Below, piece after piece: positions 37,076 to 49,256 of a stretch of DNA of 64,000 nt. The stretch spans positions 9,247,501 through 9,311,500 of the forward strand of contig NC_080566.1 of NCBI RefSeq assembly GCF_030253575.1, given 5' to 3'. The notes under the pieces are model-generated. The model was not told the DNA's origin and did not search any database. It saw only the letters and a program-made list of their open reading frames with translations. Each line of letters begins with the position of its first letter. The stretch's first letter is position 1. Position numbers and translations under genes: made by a program. The DNA comes from Rhododendron vialii (taxonomy: Eukaryota > Streptophyta > Magnoliopsida > Ericales > Ericaceae).

Positions 37076-37272
37076 TGCTATACACACAACCGTTGTGTGG
37101 TGTGTAACAAATTCTGGCCGTCCAGATGTGTTTAGACGGTCCAGATTTCAAATAAACTATTCGCACGAATAGTTTATTTATTCCCTTAGCGAATCTGGAC
37201 CGTCCATTACAACAATGGGCGGTTAGCGATCGGTTGTGCAAAGAGTTTTGTACAACCATTCTGCGTGTAGCA
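37076..37272. mobile_element. MITE family A, copy 1
   Basis: The left end TGCTATACACACAACCG is an inverted match to the right end, CATTCTGCGTGTAGCA, and subterminal CAACCGTTGTG and GACGGTCCAGATT words recur inverted (AATCTGGACCGTC). It is 197 bp. The palindromic middle ACTATTCGCACGAATAGT makes a near-complete hairpin. Confidence 0.8.
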
Positions 37273-37309
37273 TTTTGATAAATATATTGGAAGACTTTTT
37301 TTTCAAAAA

Positions 37310-37518
37310 TGCTACTTGCACAACCGTTGTGTTGGTTGTATGCGTAATTTTGACCGTCTAGATGTATTTGGACGGTCTAGATTTTATAAAAGCTCTTACA
37401 AGGAAAAGTTTAACTTTTATGGGGAAGAGTTTGAGCGAATCCTGGCCATTTATTACAGCGATGGACGGCTAGAGATTGGTTGTGTGTTGTGTTTTACACA
37501 ACTGTTGTGTGTGTAGCA
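37310..37518. mobile_element. MITE family A, copy 2
   Basis: The ends TGCTACTTGCACAACCG and ACTGTTGTGTGTGTAGCA pair. The interior shares GACCGTCTAGATGTATTTGG and CCATTTATTACAGCGATGG with the third copy at 55598-55782. It is 209 bp and only 37 bases from copy 1, in the same orientation by its GACCGTCYAGATG block. Confidence 0.8.
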
Positions 37519-38026
37519 CTTTTGCTTTTTTTAAGCCACGGCATCTCCAAGGCTATATAGAAAGCTTTTTCTATGTAAGGACATTTGGACATCTAAGGAG
37601 CTACACTTTTTATTTGGAGAAAATTAACTTTCAAGAGGGGCTCTTGCTTTTGTATCTTTGAGTACATATTGATCTATGGATCATGGAGCTCCAAATCCAT
37701 CTCCAAGAGGTTTTCGATATCATCTCAAACCTATTTGAGAAAAGCCCTAGGTGGTTTCTTAGGCAAGTTAAAGTCTTTCGGTGAATTCCGGGAGGCAATC
37801 GAAAAGCTTGTGGATTTAAGGCAGCGACAGTCAAATCTTGGGTGTGGTGAACGAGGATTCAAAAAGTAAAACTTAGGGCGATTGGTGAGGATTCATAATC
37901 GTAGGTAAATTTGTTTGTAACTACACATTGAGTATAGTATTTTGATTCATTCCCGTGGTTTTTTTATCCTTTTAGGGGTTTTCCAAGTATATTCTGGCGT
38001 TCTCTGTTTATTGTTTTTGTTCGTGC

Positions 38027-38249
38027 GATTGATTTATTTATCGGTTGGTGGAATAATTTATTAAAGAGATCAAAACCTAGGTGATCTAGGATTTTTCAAA
38101 ATATTTTGACATTTAATTTTAAATCGTTAAATGATAAGATTGATTTATTTATCGGTTGGTGGAATAATTTATTAAAGAGATCAAAACCTAGGTGATCTAG
38201 GATTTTTCAAAATATTTTGACATTTAATTTTAAATCGTTAAATGATAAG
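38027..38249. repeat. Perfect 111-bp tandem duplication
   Basis: The unit starting GATTGATTTATTTATCGG is present twice in direct succession (38027-38137 and 38138-38248), with no difference that I can see. The unit contains an internal palindrome CCTAGGTGATCTAGG. Confidence 0.95.
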
Positions 38250-38756
38250 GTATTACTCCAGAATACAATTTTTCTATAATTCAGTGTGTAGCATGAGTAT
38301 GTGCGTGTTACATAAAACGAGGTGGTTTTGTCGTATTTTCTCAAAAAGTCACTTTCTCAAAAACTTTGTCACTCTACTATTTACCGAGAGGGGAGTGATT
38401 TTGCCACTCCCCTTTATGTTAATGTCACTCTTCTTTGTGTATTGATTAGATGATTTGTTTTGTAAAAGAAGGGGAATGACATTAACAAAAATGAGAATGA
38501 CAAAATCAATTCCCTTACTGAAATTATAGCTTTATATATCATTTGTTACTGCAGTTATCTTAGCATGGGCGTTTCCGCTAATAAATAAGTTGAGGATTAC
38601 AACTTTTTATGGCCGAGACAAATCAATAGTTCATTAAATTTTGGCGCAAAACTAAGAAATGCGAAAAAAGAATTCAATATAGACAAATAAAAAAAGTCAT
38701 AGTCCACAACTTTTTCTTGTTTTTTGAAAAGAAAGTCCACAATTTATTCATTAGCG

Positions 38757-38847
38757 TTTTTTCTATCTTACGCCGATAGCATTGTTGCTCTTTCTCTTGT
38801 ATTATCTATCTTTATATCAATGAAGTTCTTTTTTGATGCCAAAAAAA
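38757..38847 (+). mobile_element. Very short 5'-truncated LINE tail
   Basis: It ends TATATCAATGAAG...TTTGATGCC plus an A run, the usual 3' end of plant L1 LINEs. The 15-base flanks ATTTATTCATTAGCG (38742-38756) and ATTTATTCATTCGCG (38848-38862) differ at one base and are the target duplication. Only about 90 bases were inserted. Confidence 0.7.
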
Positions 38848-39374
38848 ATTTATTCATTCGCGGAAACACCCCTAAATCATCCAAATGACCCATCACATGC
38901 CAACGAGCTTGTCACCCAACGGCACTTCCTCACTTCTTTCACATGGAAGGTGAAGGTTTGATTCTAGCCAAGAGCGTGACTGCTTGATGTCGTGGTTGAC
39001 GCCTTTTGAGCTTGCCCATCTGTATGCCGCTTAACCATACGGTCCATACCCCTTCCCCCTTCCCCGCAAGAGTAAGCTAGGCATTTATCGAGTGGAAAAA
39101 AGAAAAAGAAAAAAAAAAGGACCCATTACATACAACCAAAATGTCACGTAAAAGGACGTACTGTTTTCTGAGAGTTTGAGAATTACAAAACTCATGCCAC
39201 TTTAAACCATCGACACTACACTTACATTTCTTCCTTTTCTCTAAGACATAGTGTCATGGAGAACTTAAAATGTAAAGTGACATCAATAATCTACTTTGAA
39301 TATTGAATTTTTAGAATCATGTGAAATTTGAATTTTTGCTTACGAGAAAAAGAGTGCTAAATGATTAAAAAAAA

Positions 39375-39403
39375 GGGGGGGGGGGGGGGGGGGGGGGGGG
39401 GGG
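39375..39403 (+). repeat. 29-base poly-G tract
   Basis: An uninterrupted run of 29 G lies between A runs on both sides. It could form a G-quadruplex on the plus strand, or its length may be an assembly artefact. Confidence 0.85.
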
Positions 39404-39949
39404 AAAAAAATTTGTTCCTTTACTATTTGTACTCCTTTTTATTGTCTTCATTTATGTGTAACTATAACCTCGCCTTTCCACGCAAAACAAGCTAAATTTA
39501 TTCCTAGAAAGATGGGGAAAAGATACTGCATACTAAAACAAGCTACTCAGTGCATGAGGACGTACGCAGCCTTACCCCGCAAGCAGATAGGCTGTTTCCG
39601 CAACTTGAACTTGATGAAAACTCACATGCTAGTTACAAGCTCTTCCTTTTGTATTAGTATTTTTTCCTTGCGCGCTTTGGGCAACAGTGGAAATATTTCT
39701 GCGCATTTGTCCATCAGTTTTGCCACTCCTTTTTTCACTTTGTTTCTAAAGTGGTACTTGTATTTACAGTTGATCATTTCCCTTCGCTAAACGATCTTAG
39801 GGGTTCATTACAGATGCATCTCTTTACGTCTACACCATCTGGACCACAAAGAACGTATACTCTCGCATTGGATTGTACGAAAACATTTCCCTTGAGCAAG
39901 AGTGTTGCAGAAATTACCGAAGATGAATGAGACGTGGCTGAGGCTGCAG

Positions 39950-42900
39950 TCACGGCAGTTCATTTTCTTCATCTGATGTAGCAAGAGGGGAGTTGCGAAC
40001 TTCCTAGCACATAGAAAAAATGCAAAGCAATGAAGTCGGAAAAAAAAAAAAAAAACTTCATCTTTGGTGGTAATGTGTTTGTGAAAAGAGTACACTTAAC
40101 TAGCTACCTTTGTTGACATGAACAAAATGACTAGTGTATTGTCTAAGGAAGTATTTAGTAGGGTACTCTGGCAGCCGGCAGGCCCTCTGAGCTAAGCAAC
40201 AGGCTCTTTTGACCTAGGGTGGTGAGGACCATATCATATACATAAGTCAAACTAATCTGACCTAGGGTGGTGAGGAGTGGAACCCCACATGAGAATCAAA
40301 CCCAAGATGTCATCCTGGTAAAGGGAGCGCCGGCCTTAGTAGTTGGCTTGGTCTTTATTCTCGATTGCCTATGTACATCATTAAGATGTAGAATAACGCA
40401 TTGGCACCAACTTGTTAAGCTAATCCTCTCATAGAGACTATTGCCCAAGTTCTCCATTCCTTGAACAAATGAGTTTTAGATTCATGGGTAGAAAAGAATA
40501 TCCCTTTAGTTTTCATTTATGCCACTTCATTAAGTTTGACTCCAGATCATTCACCTTGTGGCGGTTAAGAAGGTATTCTGCCCGTATTTTCCAAGTTGAC
40601 ATGAAACTGACCTGTTGGTGTCGACGATGCTGGATAGCAGTAAATGCTTTACCCATGATGTAAATAGGCAAAAGGATCCCAATGGTTCTCAACATCAGTA
40701 GCTGCAAAATCAAGCAGGAGCTTTATCCAAGATGTAAATTGGCATTCTTTTCATTTTCACAAAATGGAAGTGTGCAAGGCACTCTCACCATGACCAAGGT
40801 AATTGTGTAATTTCCAGCTTCACTAGTTATGATTGGTAGAGTATGGCGTAAAACCAGAAGGACCATGAACTGCAAGTGTAAAAGCAAGAAAGGATTTAGT
40901 TGTCTGAACAGAGGGATAAACATACTTGGAAGAAAAACCTCTGTATGCTTCTAGAGTACCAGACACTTAAGATCTGGTTCCAAAAATAAACCTCAAGAGC
41001 GGGCTCGCGCGCGCACACACAAACACACACAGAGGGGGGAAGAGATTACTATCATAGCTACCACGCGACAACATATCAGGCTTATTGATGTGGGTGGTGA
41101 ATAGTCATCCAAGTCTGAATGCAGAAAGATGCGGTCAGTAGCAACCATATCGATAAAGGGAGGATCAATGTCCCTGCTTGAAACCTCCCAGTTTCCCCTG
41201 TGACGACCCCATATGCAGTTGAAAATCATCAGTGTGAAGAGAGAAGATTCGAAAATGAATGCAGTGGAAAATTTTGATACTCTTATTTGGAAATGTGCTC
41301 TATAAAAAGAGAACTAAAGAAGAAACCTGAAGTTCATTGGTGTACCACCACAATGAAAAAGAGGAGGTGGCGCTATGTATCCTGGCTCGAACTGCTGCAA
41401 TTTACAAGCACAGAACTAGTTACCATCTCATGATTTCGACAAGAGGAACCAAAAAAGCAGAGAGGAAAACACAAAATGTGTTTCGGTCACTGTGCAATAT
41501 GGTATGTATCACTTATCAAATATCATTGGTTGCCAATTTAGTAAAAACATTGCAGAAGCAGATTTTTAAGAAAGCAATAGGAGACCTGGTGGCAAATCTC
41601 ACAAACAATGTCTCCTTTCTCATCGCACCATCTTTGAACGCATTTACGGTGGGCATACTGCAGAAGCAAATGTTGAATATTAAGAACTGGTGAAAATGAT
41701 GAAATCCTTGGAAACCAAATTTTCTTAGTATAGAATTGAGAAAAAACAGTATGCAAAAAGAATAGACATACTTTTATGCTTCCCTCAAATATATCACCAT
41801 ATCAGGCATGATCAATGGACAAGGCGAAGGTGAAGGTACACCTAGCACTATGTTAACGTCTACAGATTTCTAAGTAATTAGAAAAATCCAGAGATTACTA
41901 CGTGATCAGATATTTTTGAACTCCACAATTCCCTCGATAATGCACTAAGACTTGTCTTTCATCTAAAAGGCATGACTTCTAATTTTGAATGAAAAGACAT
42001 TATTTGGTGTTAAAGGACATGACTCTTGGGTAGAAGTGTTATAGAATCATATAAATATAGGGCCACCCCACATTATTTTAATGCCTTGAGTTCTCTTATC
42101 TCTCTCTATAATTGCTTATACATTATGGGTAATCCAAGTCAGACTTAGCACCCCTCGTCTTCCACTGATTGTGCAAACCAACCTCCTGTAAAAGTTCTCC
42201 AACCTAACAAACATGTGCTGCAATTTAAACTGAATTATAAGTACAAATTGTGCTAATGAGCAGAAGATTCCAGAATGCAAATATGCCTATGTTAACCAGA
42301 TCAGCTTACCATAGGATTGAATGAATGTACACCGAAAGTCATTTGAGGAGAAGTGATACTACTGTGTATTACTATTTAGAGAAACGAAATAAGAAAGATT
42401 TGCCATGAAAAGGAATGTACTAAGAGAAATAAGGTGTTCACATGGATACTTTCTCTGGTAATATATTATAAGGAAACCTTCCATCACAAATCAACAAACT
42501 GTGACCCAGCCATATCTAGGCATTTTGTCCCAAAAGTGCTGGGCCTGGAACACAAGTTATGGTCGACTCTATTGATATGGGAATGTACATCAATGAAAAG
42601 TGCCTCAATTAAGCAATTAGAGAATCATAATAGCTTCAGTAGTAGTCATTCGGAAGTACTAATTGGAGGGTCTACGCCTACTAGACAAGTGAAACCTTGT
42701 ATAACAAGCGCCTTGTCATTTCTTTCAAAAGACAGTTTTCATGATGTGAACCATCATAGGACACTGGGCGGCTGAAATTTTTCTAAAAGGTTGTGGGGGT
42801 GGGGTTTGAAGGTGGAACAGGCAGCTCCTTTGTTTCATTTGTCTGAAAAAGATTAATCTACTCACTAGCGTTCTACAAGAAGACCGTGACAAAAGATGAA

Positions 42901-43209
42901 CACTAGTGTATTAGCATTTCCTATGAATGATCAGAGGTTAAAACACAAACCGACCTTCAAGCTGCCCCGGCATGAACAAGGTATCTCCATATTCGAGTCC
43001 TCATCCTCATCCTGGCAAATTTTACATTCAACCAATTTCCTTGGTAATGATCCACTATCTATAGCCACCCTATAGGAATGAAAATCGTTAACCACATCTT
43101 CACTCGTCGAGGGCATGGCTTGCTCCAATTGCTTTCTGCTCTCAATAACTGCTTGAAGTGTGGATTCAGTAAGCAACTGATCCACCAGCAAAGCAAAATG
43201 ATCCCCCAT
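39950..43209 (-). CDS. RINGv (MARCH-type) membrane E3 ubiquitin ligase, 7 coding exons
   Basis: Minus-strand exons: 43209-42955, 41657-41586, 41394-41327, 41197-41050, 40869-40789, 40701-40612, 40003-39950. They total 768 nt, or 255 residues, with consistent phases. A C4HC3 RING-variant finger spans residues 62-107: C62, C65, C78, C80, H88, C91, C104, C107, with the family words IPCSCRGSLK and RWC. A conserved FEPGYIAPPP block follows, then GNWE, and two hydrophobic segments (about 170-195 and 200-228) that should anchor it in a membrane, then a short acidic tail ending DEENELP. By family it transfers ubiquitin from an E2 to membrane or ER-associated substrates; the substrate here is unknown. 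The initiator ATG is the first codon of the frame. The 5' leader probably continues to about 44.8 kb through further introns. Confidence 0.9.
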
Positions 43210-44451
43210 CCTTTAAGTTACTCAACTAATTGTTCTAATTAAAAAGGGAAGAAAAGCCAAATTACAAACAATCCAACCCTTTGTCTGATGTCTTCTATTT
43301 TGCAGAAAGTCTTGAAAATTAAATCCCTATAAAATCAGCTTGCATCCAAATACAATTGCAATGTAGATAACCAAAAGACGAAAACCAAAGAAAATAACTG
43401 CAAAAGAGAACATGGGTCACCTTTCTTATCAACTAAGGGAGAGAAATCTGCAGTAGAAAAAGAAATGAGTCATCAAATGAAAATAGCGAGAGAACTGTTT
43501 TCTAAATGGACATGGATTAAACGGACTAGACAGACTAAACGGGCTAAACTGACTAGATGGACCAAATCTAAATGTCTAAACTCTAATAAGTACAAACGCT
43601 AAAGCTCCCCAAAACGAATACTCAATCGATACTCTCTTCCATGAAGTCGCGAAGGAGGAAGATATACTACACAAACTATCAAAATTTTATAGATTAAAAC
43701 CCAAAACTTAAAAAACCAAGGCCCATGAGAAGAGTGGCAAATAAACCCAAACAATGGAGGTAGAGGAAAGAGTAGCAGTAATATAGCAGCATTCAAGCTT
43801 CAACAAACCCAATACCTGCCTCAAACGTTAACAAATGCAAAGCCATACAATGGGAAAGTACAGGGAAAATAAATGCTAAAGTGACAGCACCTTTACCTGA
43901 GAGTAAAAGCCCAATACCCAGGAACCAAAAAAAAACAAGAACATGATTTTTTTCCTTTAAAGAAAAGAGAAAAACCCATATCAATAAAGAGGAAAACAAA
44001 CAAACCCATTAACTGATACTACTCACATTAGCAAGTATAAGAAATGCCAGGAACAGAAGAGAGATAGAGAAGAAGAAAAAAAACACACCGTGAAAGGCAA
44101 AGAAGAACTTGAAAATTGTTTAACCATTTACGAGTAAGTCATTAAGATTAAAATGAATGAAGCCAAGAAGGTTCAACCCAGGGCCAGTGTGCTAATCTAA
44201 TTATCCTAACAATACTCACTTTCACCGAAAAAAGAAGAGATTAAAACGAACGAACGAGGCATAAGCCAGAATTTCATGGGTTGTTCAGGCAAGTTTCACA
44301 TGAGCAAGTAAGAAAAGCATGAGACACCCAGATTGCAAAATGCAGAGGAGACCTTGACAAATCAGTGAAAAGCCATTGAAAAGGTGTGATTAACATGATA
44401 TATGCTTTCCATGAACAAGGCATAAAATAAAGGGGAAAAAATTGAGAAGGA
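43210..44451 (-). other. Upstream/leader region of the RINGv gene
   Basis: Non-coding, A-rich sequence with pyrimidine tracts. It probably contains one or more 5' UTR introns, but no splice site is certain. No other gene is visible. Confidence 0.4.
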
Positions 44452-44790
44452 AGGAAACAAAAGCTTACAAGAAAGGGATAGGGATATCTGCAACAGAAGG
44501 AACCCTATTCCGTTTTCTGGGTTTTGTAATTTTCAATCATTAGTTTATGGAGGGTGGGTTGCTCTTTCTCAGCATTGGGGATTTCTTGACAGTTTCCGTT
44601 GTGGAACAAAGCAAGAGATATGGAACAAAGCCTTGGGCACTGTTTTTATTTCTTCGTGACTTTCTCTCTCCTCTGTTTCTCTCTCTCTCTACTCAAAAGT
44701 GGTAGCGGGATGGGAAAGCTGGGAGAGGGAAAGATCCTAACGGCAAAGACCCCCATGACTGCTCCAACGTTTTTGCCAGCGTCACTCTCC
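44452..44790 (-). promoter_or_regulatory. Probable promoter/leader of the RINGv gene (duplicated)
   Basis: It contains AGGAAACAAAAGCTT, CTGCAACAGAAGGAACCC, GACAGTTTCCGTTGTGGAAC, a CT-repeat and GAGAGGGAAAGATC, all in the same order as at 45628-45950. CT (GA) repeats are common in plant leaders. Its place directly upstream of the gene makes a leader/promoter likely. Confidence 0.5.
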
Positions 44791-44830
44791 AATTCTCTTC
44801 ACTCCATCTCTGTGGGGGTGATGTAAAGGG

Positions 44831-45627
44831 AATTATGCGACAATTAGGTTGAGTTTTGACTAAATTAATTTTTATTAACAATATTATTCAATTTTCAGTT
44901 AACTATTTTAATTTTTGGTGATAATTTTTACGTCACAAGTCACATCATTCATCTCGATGAGAAGAATTTCGATAGAAAGAATAACGTACTATGTACACAA
45001 AAAGATTGTCCTTATCGAACGTTTTTCATCTTTAACGATTAATCTAAAAAAATAGACCGTGATAAAAAAATTCAAAATTTTATCCCGGTGGACACCCTAA
45101 TTCTCTTCACTCTACTCTCACGTGATCCTTATGTTTTACGATTTGAGCAGTTCATTTTGTAAATCTTGGTATGTTCAAGAACCATACAAAAGATATGAAA
45201 TTGATCGAACATGAGTATGAACTTGTTCGGTAAAAAAACCTTGTTCGAATCGCATAAGTCATCGGAGAAAAAGACGATCAATCTTTGAAAGTTCATTTTT
45301 CTAACGAGAGTAATGGTTATTAAGTGCTCTTAGTGACCTTCTTCACCACGTATTGGCGTGAAAACCGAACGCTTTATCGTGAAGTCCAAAAAAGGGCGGT
45401 CCCAATGGGGAACCGGAACTTTTGTATAACTCCATATATTCCAGCGTATTATACATAATTTTCAAGTTAATTAAAAAAAATGAAATTGGCTCTCGCAAAT
45501 CCCTTAAGTGAAAAAATTCTATAAGTGGGATAAAAATTCGTAAAATTTATTTTTTGTTTATAAAATTAGATGACGGCTACATATATATACACACAATATC
45601 GTCCCTCATTTGCATCGCGTGAGTGGG
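44831..45627. other. Spacer between the two duplicated leader copies
   Basis: AT-rich sequence in which I see no gene or clear repeat. Confidence 0.5.
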
Positions 45628-45950
45628 AAGGAAACAAAAGCTTGGAAGAATGGGATAGGGATAGAGATATCTGCAACAGAAGGAACCCTATTCCGTTTTT
45701 GGTGTTGTTATTTTCGATCACTCTTTTATGGGGGTTTGGGAATTTCTTGACAGTTTCCGTTGTGGAACCAAGCAAGTGATTGGAGTGTTTTCATCAAGGG
45801 TGGTACTCCTGCCCCCACCAATTGGGCATTATTCTCTCTCTCTCTCTCTCTCTCTCTACACATGGGATTGGAAAAGTAGGAGAGGGAAAGATTGCAACGG
45901 CAAAGCTGCCACAACTGCACCATATACGATACCCCAACGGTTTTCCTACT
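45628..45950 (-). repeat. Second copy of the RINGv upstream segment
   Basis: This is a diverged duplicate of 44452-44790 in the same orientation, about 1.17 kb further upstream. The longest shared blocks are around CTGCAACAGAAGGAACCC, TTTCTTGACAGTTTCCGT and GGGAAAGATYSYAACGGCAA. A (CT)n run sits at about 45833-45857. No RINGv coding sequence follows it. Confidence 0.75.
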
Positions 45951-46262
45951 GGACTAGTTAATCCCTGAGCATTAAAAGTTGGTAGTTCGGTTTCGGTTTC
46001 AAGGAAAGTTTTTAAGAGTAATGAGTGAGTGATGTAGATAGAAAAAATTTATTAAAGATCATGTCCAAGATTTTGAGACCACAAAACGAATAAAGCAAAT
46101 TTATATAAGTCTATAACGTCGTTTGCGTAATTGGAATAAGTACATCACTGTCTCAAATACATATGATGATGATACAGAGGGCTGTAACTTCCTTATTTTG
46201 CACTTGGAGTGATGGAGATCATCTCCGCAGAAAAGAATGGGATCCTTTCTGATTTTTAATTT

Positions 46263-46725
46263 TTTTAAGGAGAAAACATAAACTTATGTTGATAATTGAA
46301 CAAATACTACGAAGGTCCACAAAATACAAGAAAATAAAGTAAAACACAAAAGGGAAACATGAAAAAAAAACTAGCTCCGATGTCAGAACCCGCAAATCTA
46401 TGCGTCTCTGCGGGTGGCAAAATCCTTATAGCCTGAGAGTCCGTCGCAAAAAATTGATAGGAGCCAAGAGCCAAAAACTCAGATATGGATGGGGAGAGTG
46501 GGAGATCTTCTCATTCTAAAGAGAGAGTCTCAACCATCTCGCAACCATGGAGGTAGATGAGGAGAGAGAATATGGAGCTGAAGGGGGGGGGGGGGAAGAG
46601 AAGAGGGGGAAAAGGAAGTGGGGAAAGAATGGAAGAGGGCAGCGATAGGAGAGGGCAGCGATAGGGGAGGGACGTGGGAACCCTACCCCCAGACACACTC
46701 TCTCTAGAAGACTCTAGCTCTCTCC
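46263..46725 (-). mobile_element. 5'-truncated LINE-like retroposon with a 12-bp target duplication
   Basis: GATTTTTAATTT occurs on both flanks (46251-46262 and 46726-46737). The left inner edge is a T run, so the poly(A) end lies there and the insert is on the minus strand. The interior holds a C-rich stretch (minus) and a 13-G run at 46583-46595 (plus). No intact frame. Confidence 0.6.
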
Positions 46726-46737
46726 GATTTTTAATTT

Positions 46738-48674
46738 GAACTGAAAGGGACAGTTCAAATATGGATTATTCATTGCTGCAATTAATGGTTTGGATTTGCT
46801 CGAAGACCCCTACCTAAGTATACCAATATTGGTTCATATTTGCACTGTCTCATCCCGTCCAAAACCGGGAATGGAGAGAATCCAAACCCTCTCGAAAGTG
46901 GCATATAGCAACCACCTCTTCAACCCCTTCCAATTGTTCGGAGTCTAACGGTAAAAATGACTGGAAGATAGGATCCTATGTTCTCAAATCTGTTTCTTCC
47001 ATCGGTCTCAACTTCAAAAAATATGGATCTCGAAGCAGAATCGTGTGGCTGAAACTGCATGAAATATGCGGTTATGCACAACAGGATTCTATGCCTTCGG
47101 AAACAATCACTACGAGGCCCCTCAGAGCTAGTGCAGGAGTGGTGGGCGTCCATGTCTGGCACCCAAGAATAAATGATCAGCACATAATGATCCATTTCAA
47201 ACCGAAAGGTTAAGCTGATCCATAAAACACAATCAGTGTGACCAGATAGTAAGACTTAAGAGAGTCTTGTCCGAGTGGAATGAGAAGAATCCAGAAAGAA
47301 TTTAAATAGTACCCCCAAAACTCATCCCACATTCAACCGGGCCCATAAGTATTAGATTCATCCTATTCGCATGTCGAAGACAAGGAAGATTCATCCAATT
47401 CGCATGTCGAGGACAAGGATGATGACACGGGAAACTAATTGTATTTCATAACATATTCATTGCAGTTACTAGGATACATAATGCTTACAAGGTGCTATAT
47501 AACATTTCGTAGTTTTCATGTAAACACACAAGTCTAAAACATAGTTCTATTGTAAAAGATCGAATTGCTAAATTTACTTAATGTCCTAAATTGTTAGACT
47601 CATATCTCATACCCTTACCAAAGTGTCTACGATACACGAACTTTACATATACAAAGGAACGCGTGTCACGTTGGCCAAGACCCAATAGAGACAGAGCGGG
47701 CTCAGCATCCCTCTAATGCACGAGTCCTTGATATCACTTCCACATATCTGAATGTAAACTCTTCTCAGGCTGCAAAATAAGCTTCATCACTATAATCACA
47801 GATGTAAATAAATATAAGTCAATCCAGCGAAGAAAAATCAAGACTGGGTCTAAGACAAAATAAAAAACATCATGCTCCATTGCATACAAAGAAATTCATC
47901 ACAATCTGGGCTTTTGCCGTTTGTTCCTGTTTTGGTTTGGTGCAATAAAATCTAATTACCAAAGAAAAATATTGTTGATTCCAAAAAAATTGAACCAAGA
48001 GTACAGTTTAATCCTCCCTCAGAACCGATTTACGATATTATATTTTTGAGCATGCCCCTCGTATGGAAGTCTCTGTGATGTTCGCACCAGGTGGCAGTCA
48101 TGTGAGACACAGGTCCCAGCTGAATATTTCAATGGCATTGAAGTTGGTCCCCTTGTGCTGTCTTCTTCCATTGTGAACCAAAACAGGCATTTTCTATTGA
48201 CAAAAGAGCAAGAATAAGGAAAAGTCGTGCAACGAGGTACTAAACATGAATCACCCAGTTTCATTCTTCCACCAATCACTCCTTGTCCCCAATTTACGAA
48301 GCCAGCAATCTAATGAGAAACAATCTTCATCTAATTTGTTCTTGTACTAGGGGGATTTTTCTTTCGAAAATTTTGGAAGAAAGAACGGTCATTTCAGCAA
48401 TACGTTTCTTCCTTATTCGGGTACCACTGGTAGACTTGTTTCATGAATCATGATGTTGACATGCAAACTGGTGAAAAGTAGTACCTTCTCCAGAGAAAAA
48501 ATAAAAAAGACGAATCATGCCAGCATGAGAATGAAAATGATTTTGAAACAGTTGCCAAAAACAACAAAGATATAACCAATAAACCAAAAATGTGTCTTTC
48601 AAAATAAATCGGAAACCCAGCAAACAGCTGGGACCAACAATCCAAGTTAAAGACGGGTAAAAGTCCCCTCTGCC
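46738..48674. other. Intergenic stretch, no supported gene
   Basis: The frames on the minus strand at 46920-47195 and 48019-48279 have ordinary composition but no motif I recognise, and lack splice-linked neighbours. They could be 3' UTR or old repeats. Confidence 0.4.
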
Positions 48675-49256
48675 TAGGGCTGCAATGAACGGAACTGTTC
48701 GAGGCTTGACTCGGTAAAGGCTCGTTCTAGTTTGGTTCGGGTACTAAACAAGCCGAACCTAAACCTCAATTTTAGGCTCATTTAACAAATGAGCCAAACC
48801 TGAACCTGGCAGAATTCTGCTCGATTAGGCTCGCAAACCTGGAGTATATGTATATATCTTACAAAATTTCACATATAACCTTCAATATGTATAAACTTTT
48901 ACATGTACAGAATGAAAATTTTATAACTTGTACATGTATAAACCTTCAAAAGTACTGGAGTACTATAAACTTAAAGTTTACCATGTTTTATAATTTTTTG
49001 TATGTATGAACTTATTTTTTGTACAAAATAAAATTCTATTTGTAGTTCTAGATCTGTATGAAAGCATAAATATCTAATATTTTTTAACTCGTCAAGGCTC
49101 GTGAACAAGTTCAAGTTCAACCCAAACCTAGGGAAGCTCGAGCTACGCTCGTCAGATTTTTATAGAGTTCAAGCTTGGCTCAAGTTCGCTTTAAAATTTA
49201 ATGAACGAACCTGAACACTCTAAAGCTCGGCTCGATTCGACTTGTTTGCAGCCCTA
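48675..49256. mobile_element. hAT-like MITE
   Basis: The ends TAGGGCTGCAA and TTGCAGCCCTA are perfect inverted repeats, and inverted GGCTC/GAGCC and GTTCG/CGAAC words extend inward on both sides. The 582-bp interior repeats GAACCTGAAC and AGGCTCG words and is AT-rich in the middle. Many plant hAT MITEs begin TAGGGCTGCAAACGAGCC, as far as I recall. An 8-bp target duplication is not obvious. Confidence 0.7.

Larger units (their letters stand above)
37519..39949. other. Intergenic stretch without gene
   Basis: It holds a 111-bp tandem duplication, a short LINE tail and a poly-G tract, listed separately. The frames at 37669-37869 and 39512-39790 show no recognisable domain. The right end is probably the 3' UTR of the minus-strand RINGv gene. 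Confidence 0.5.

Noticed and set aside
40160..40370. Possible SINE with GGGTTTGATTCTC on the minus strand in a RINGv intron
   Set aside because: The B-box match is weak and no A box or tail is clear.
48019..48279. 86-codon minus-strand frame with several Cys residues
   Set aside because: The Cys spacing fits no zinc motif I know, and there is no adjoining exon.
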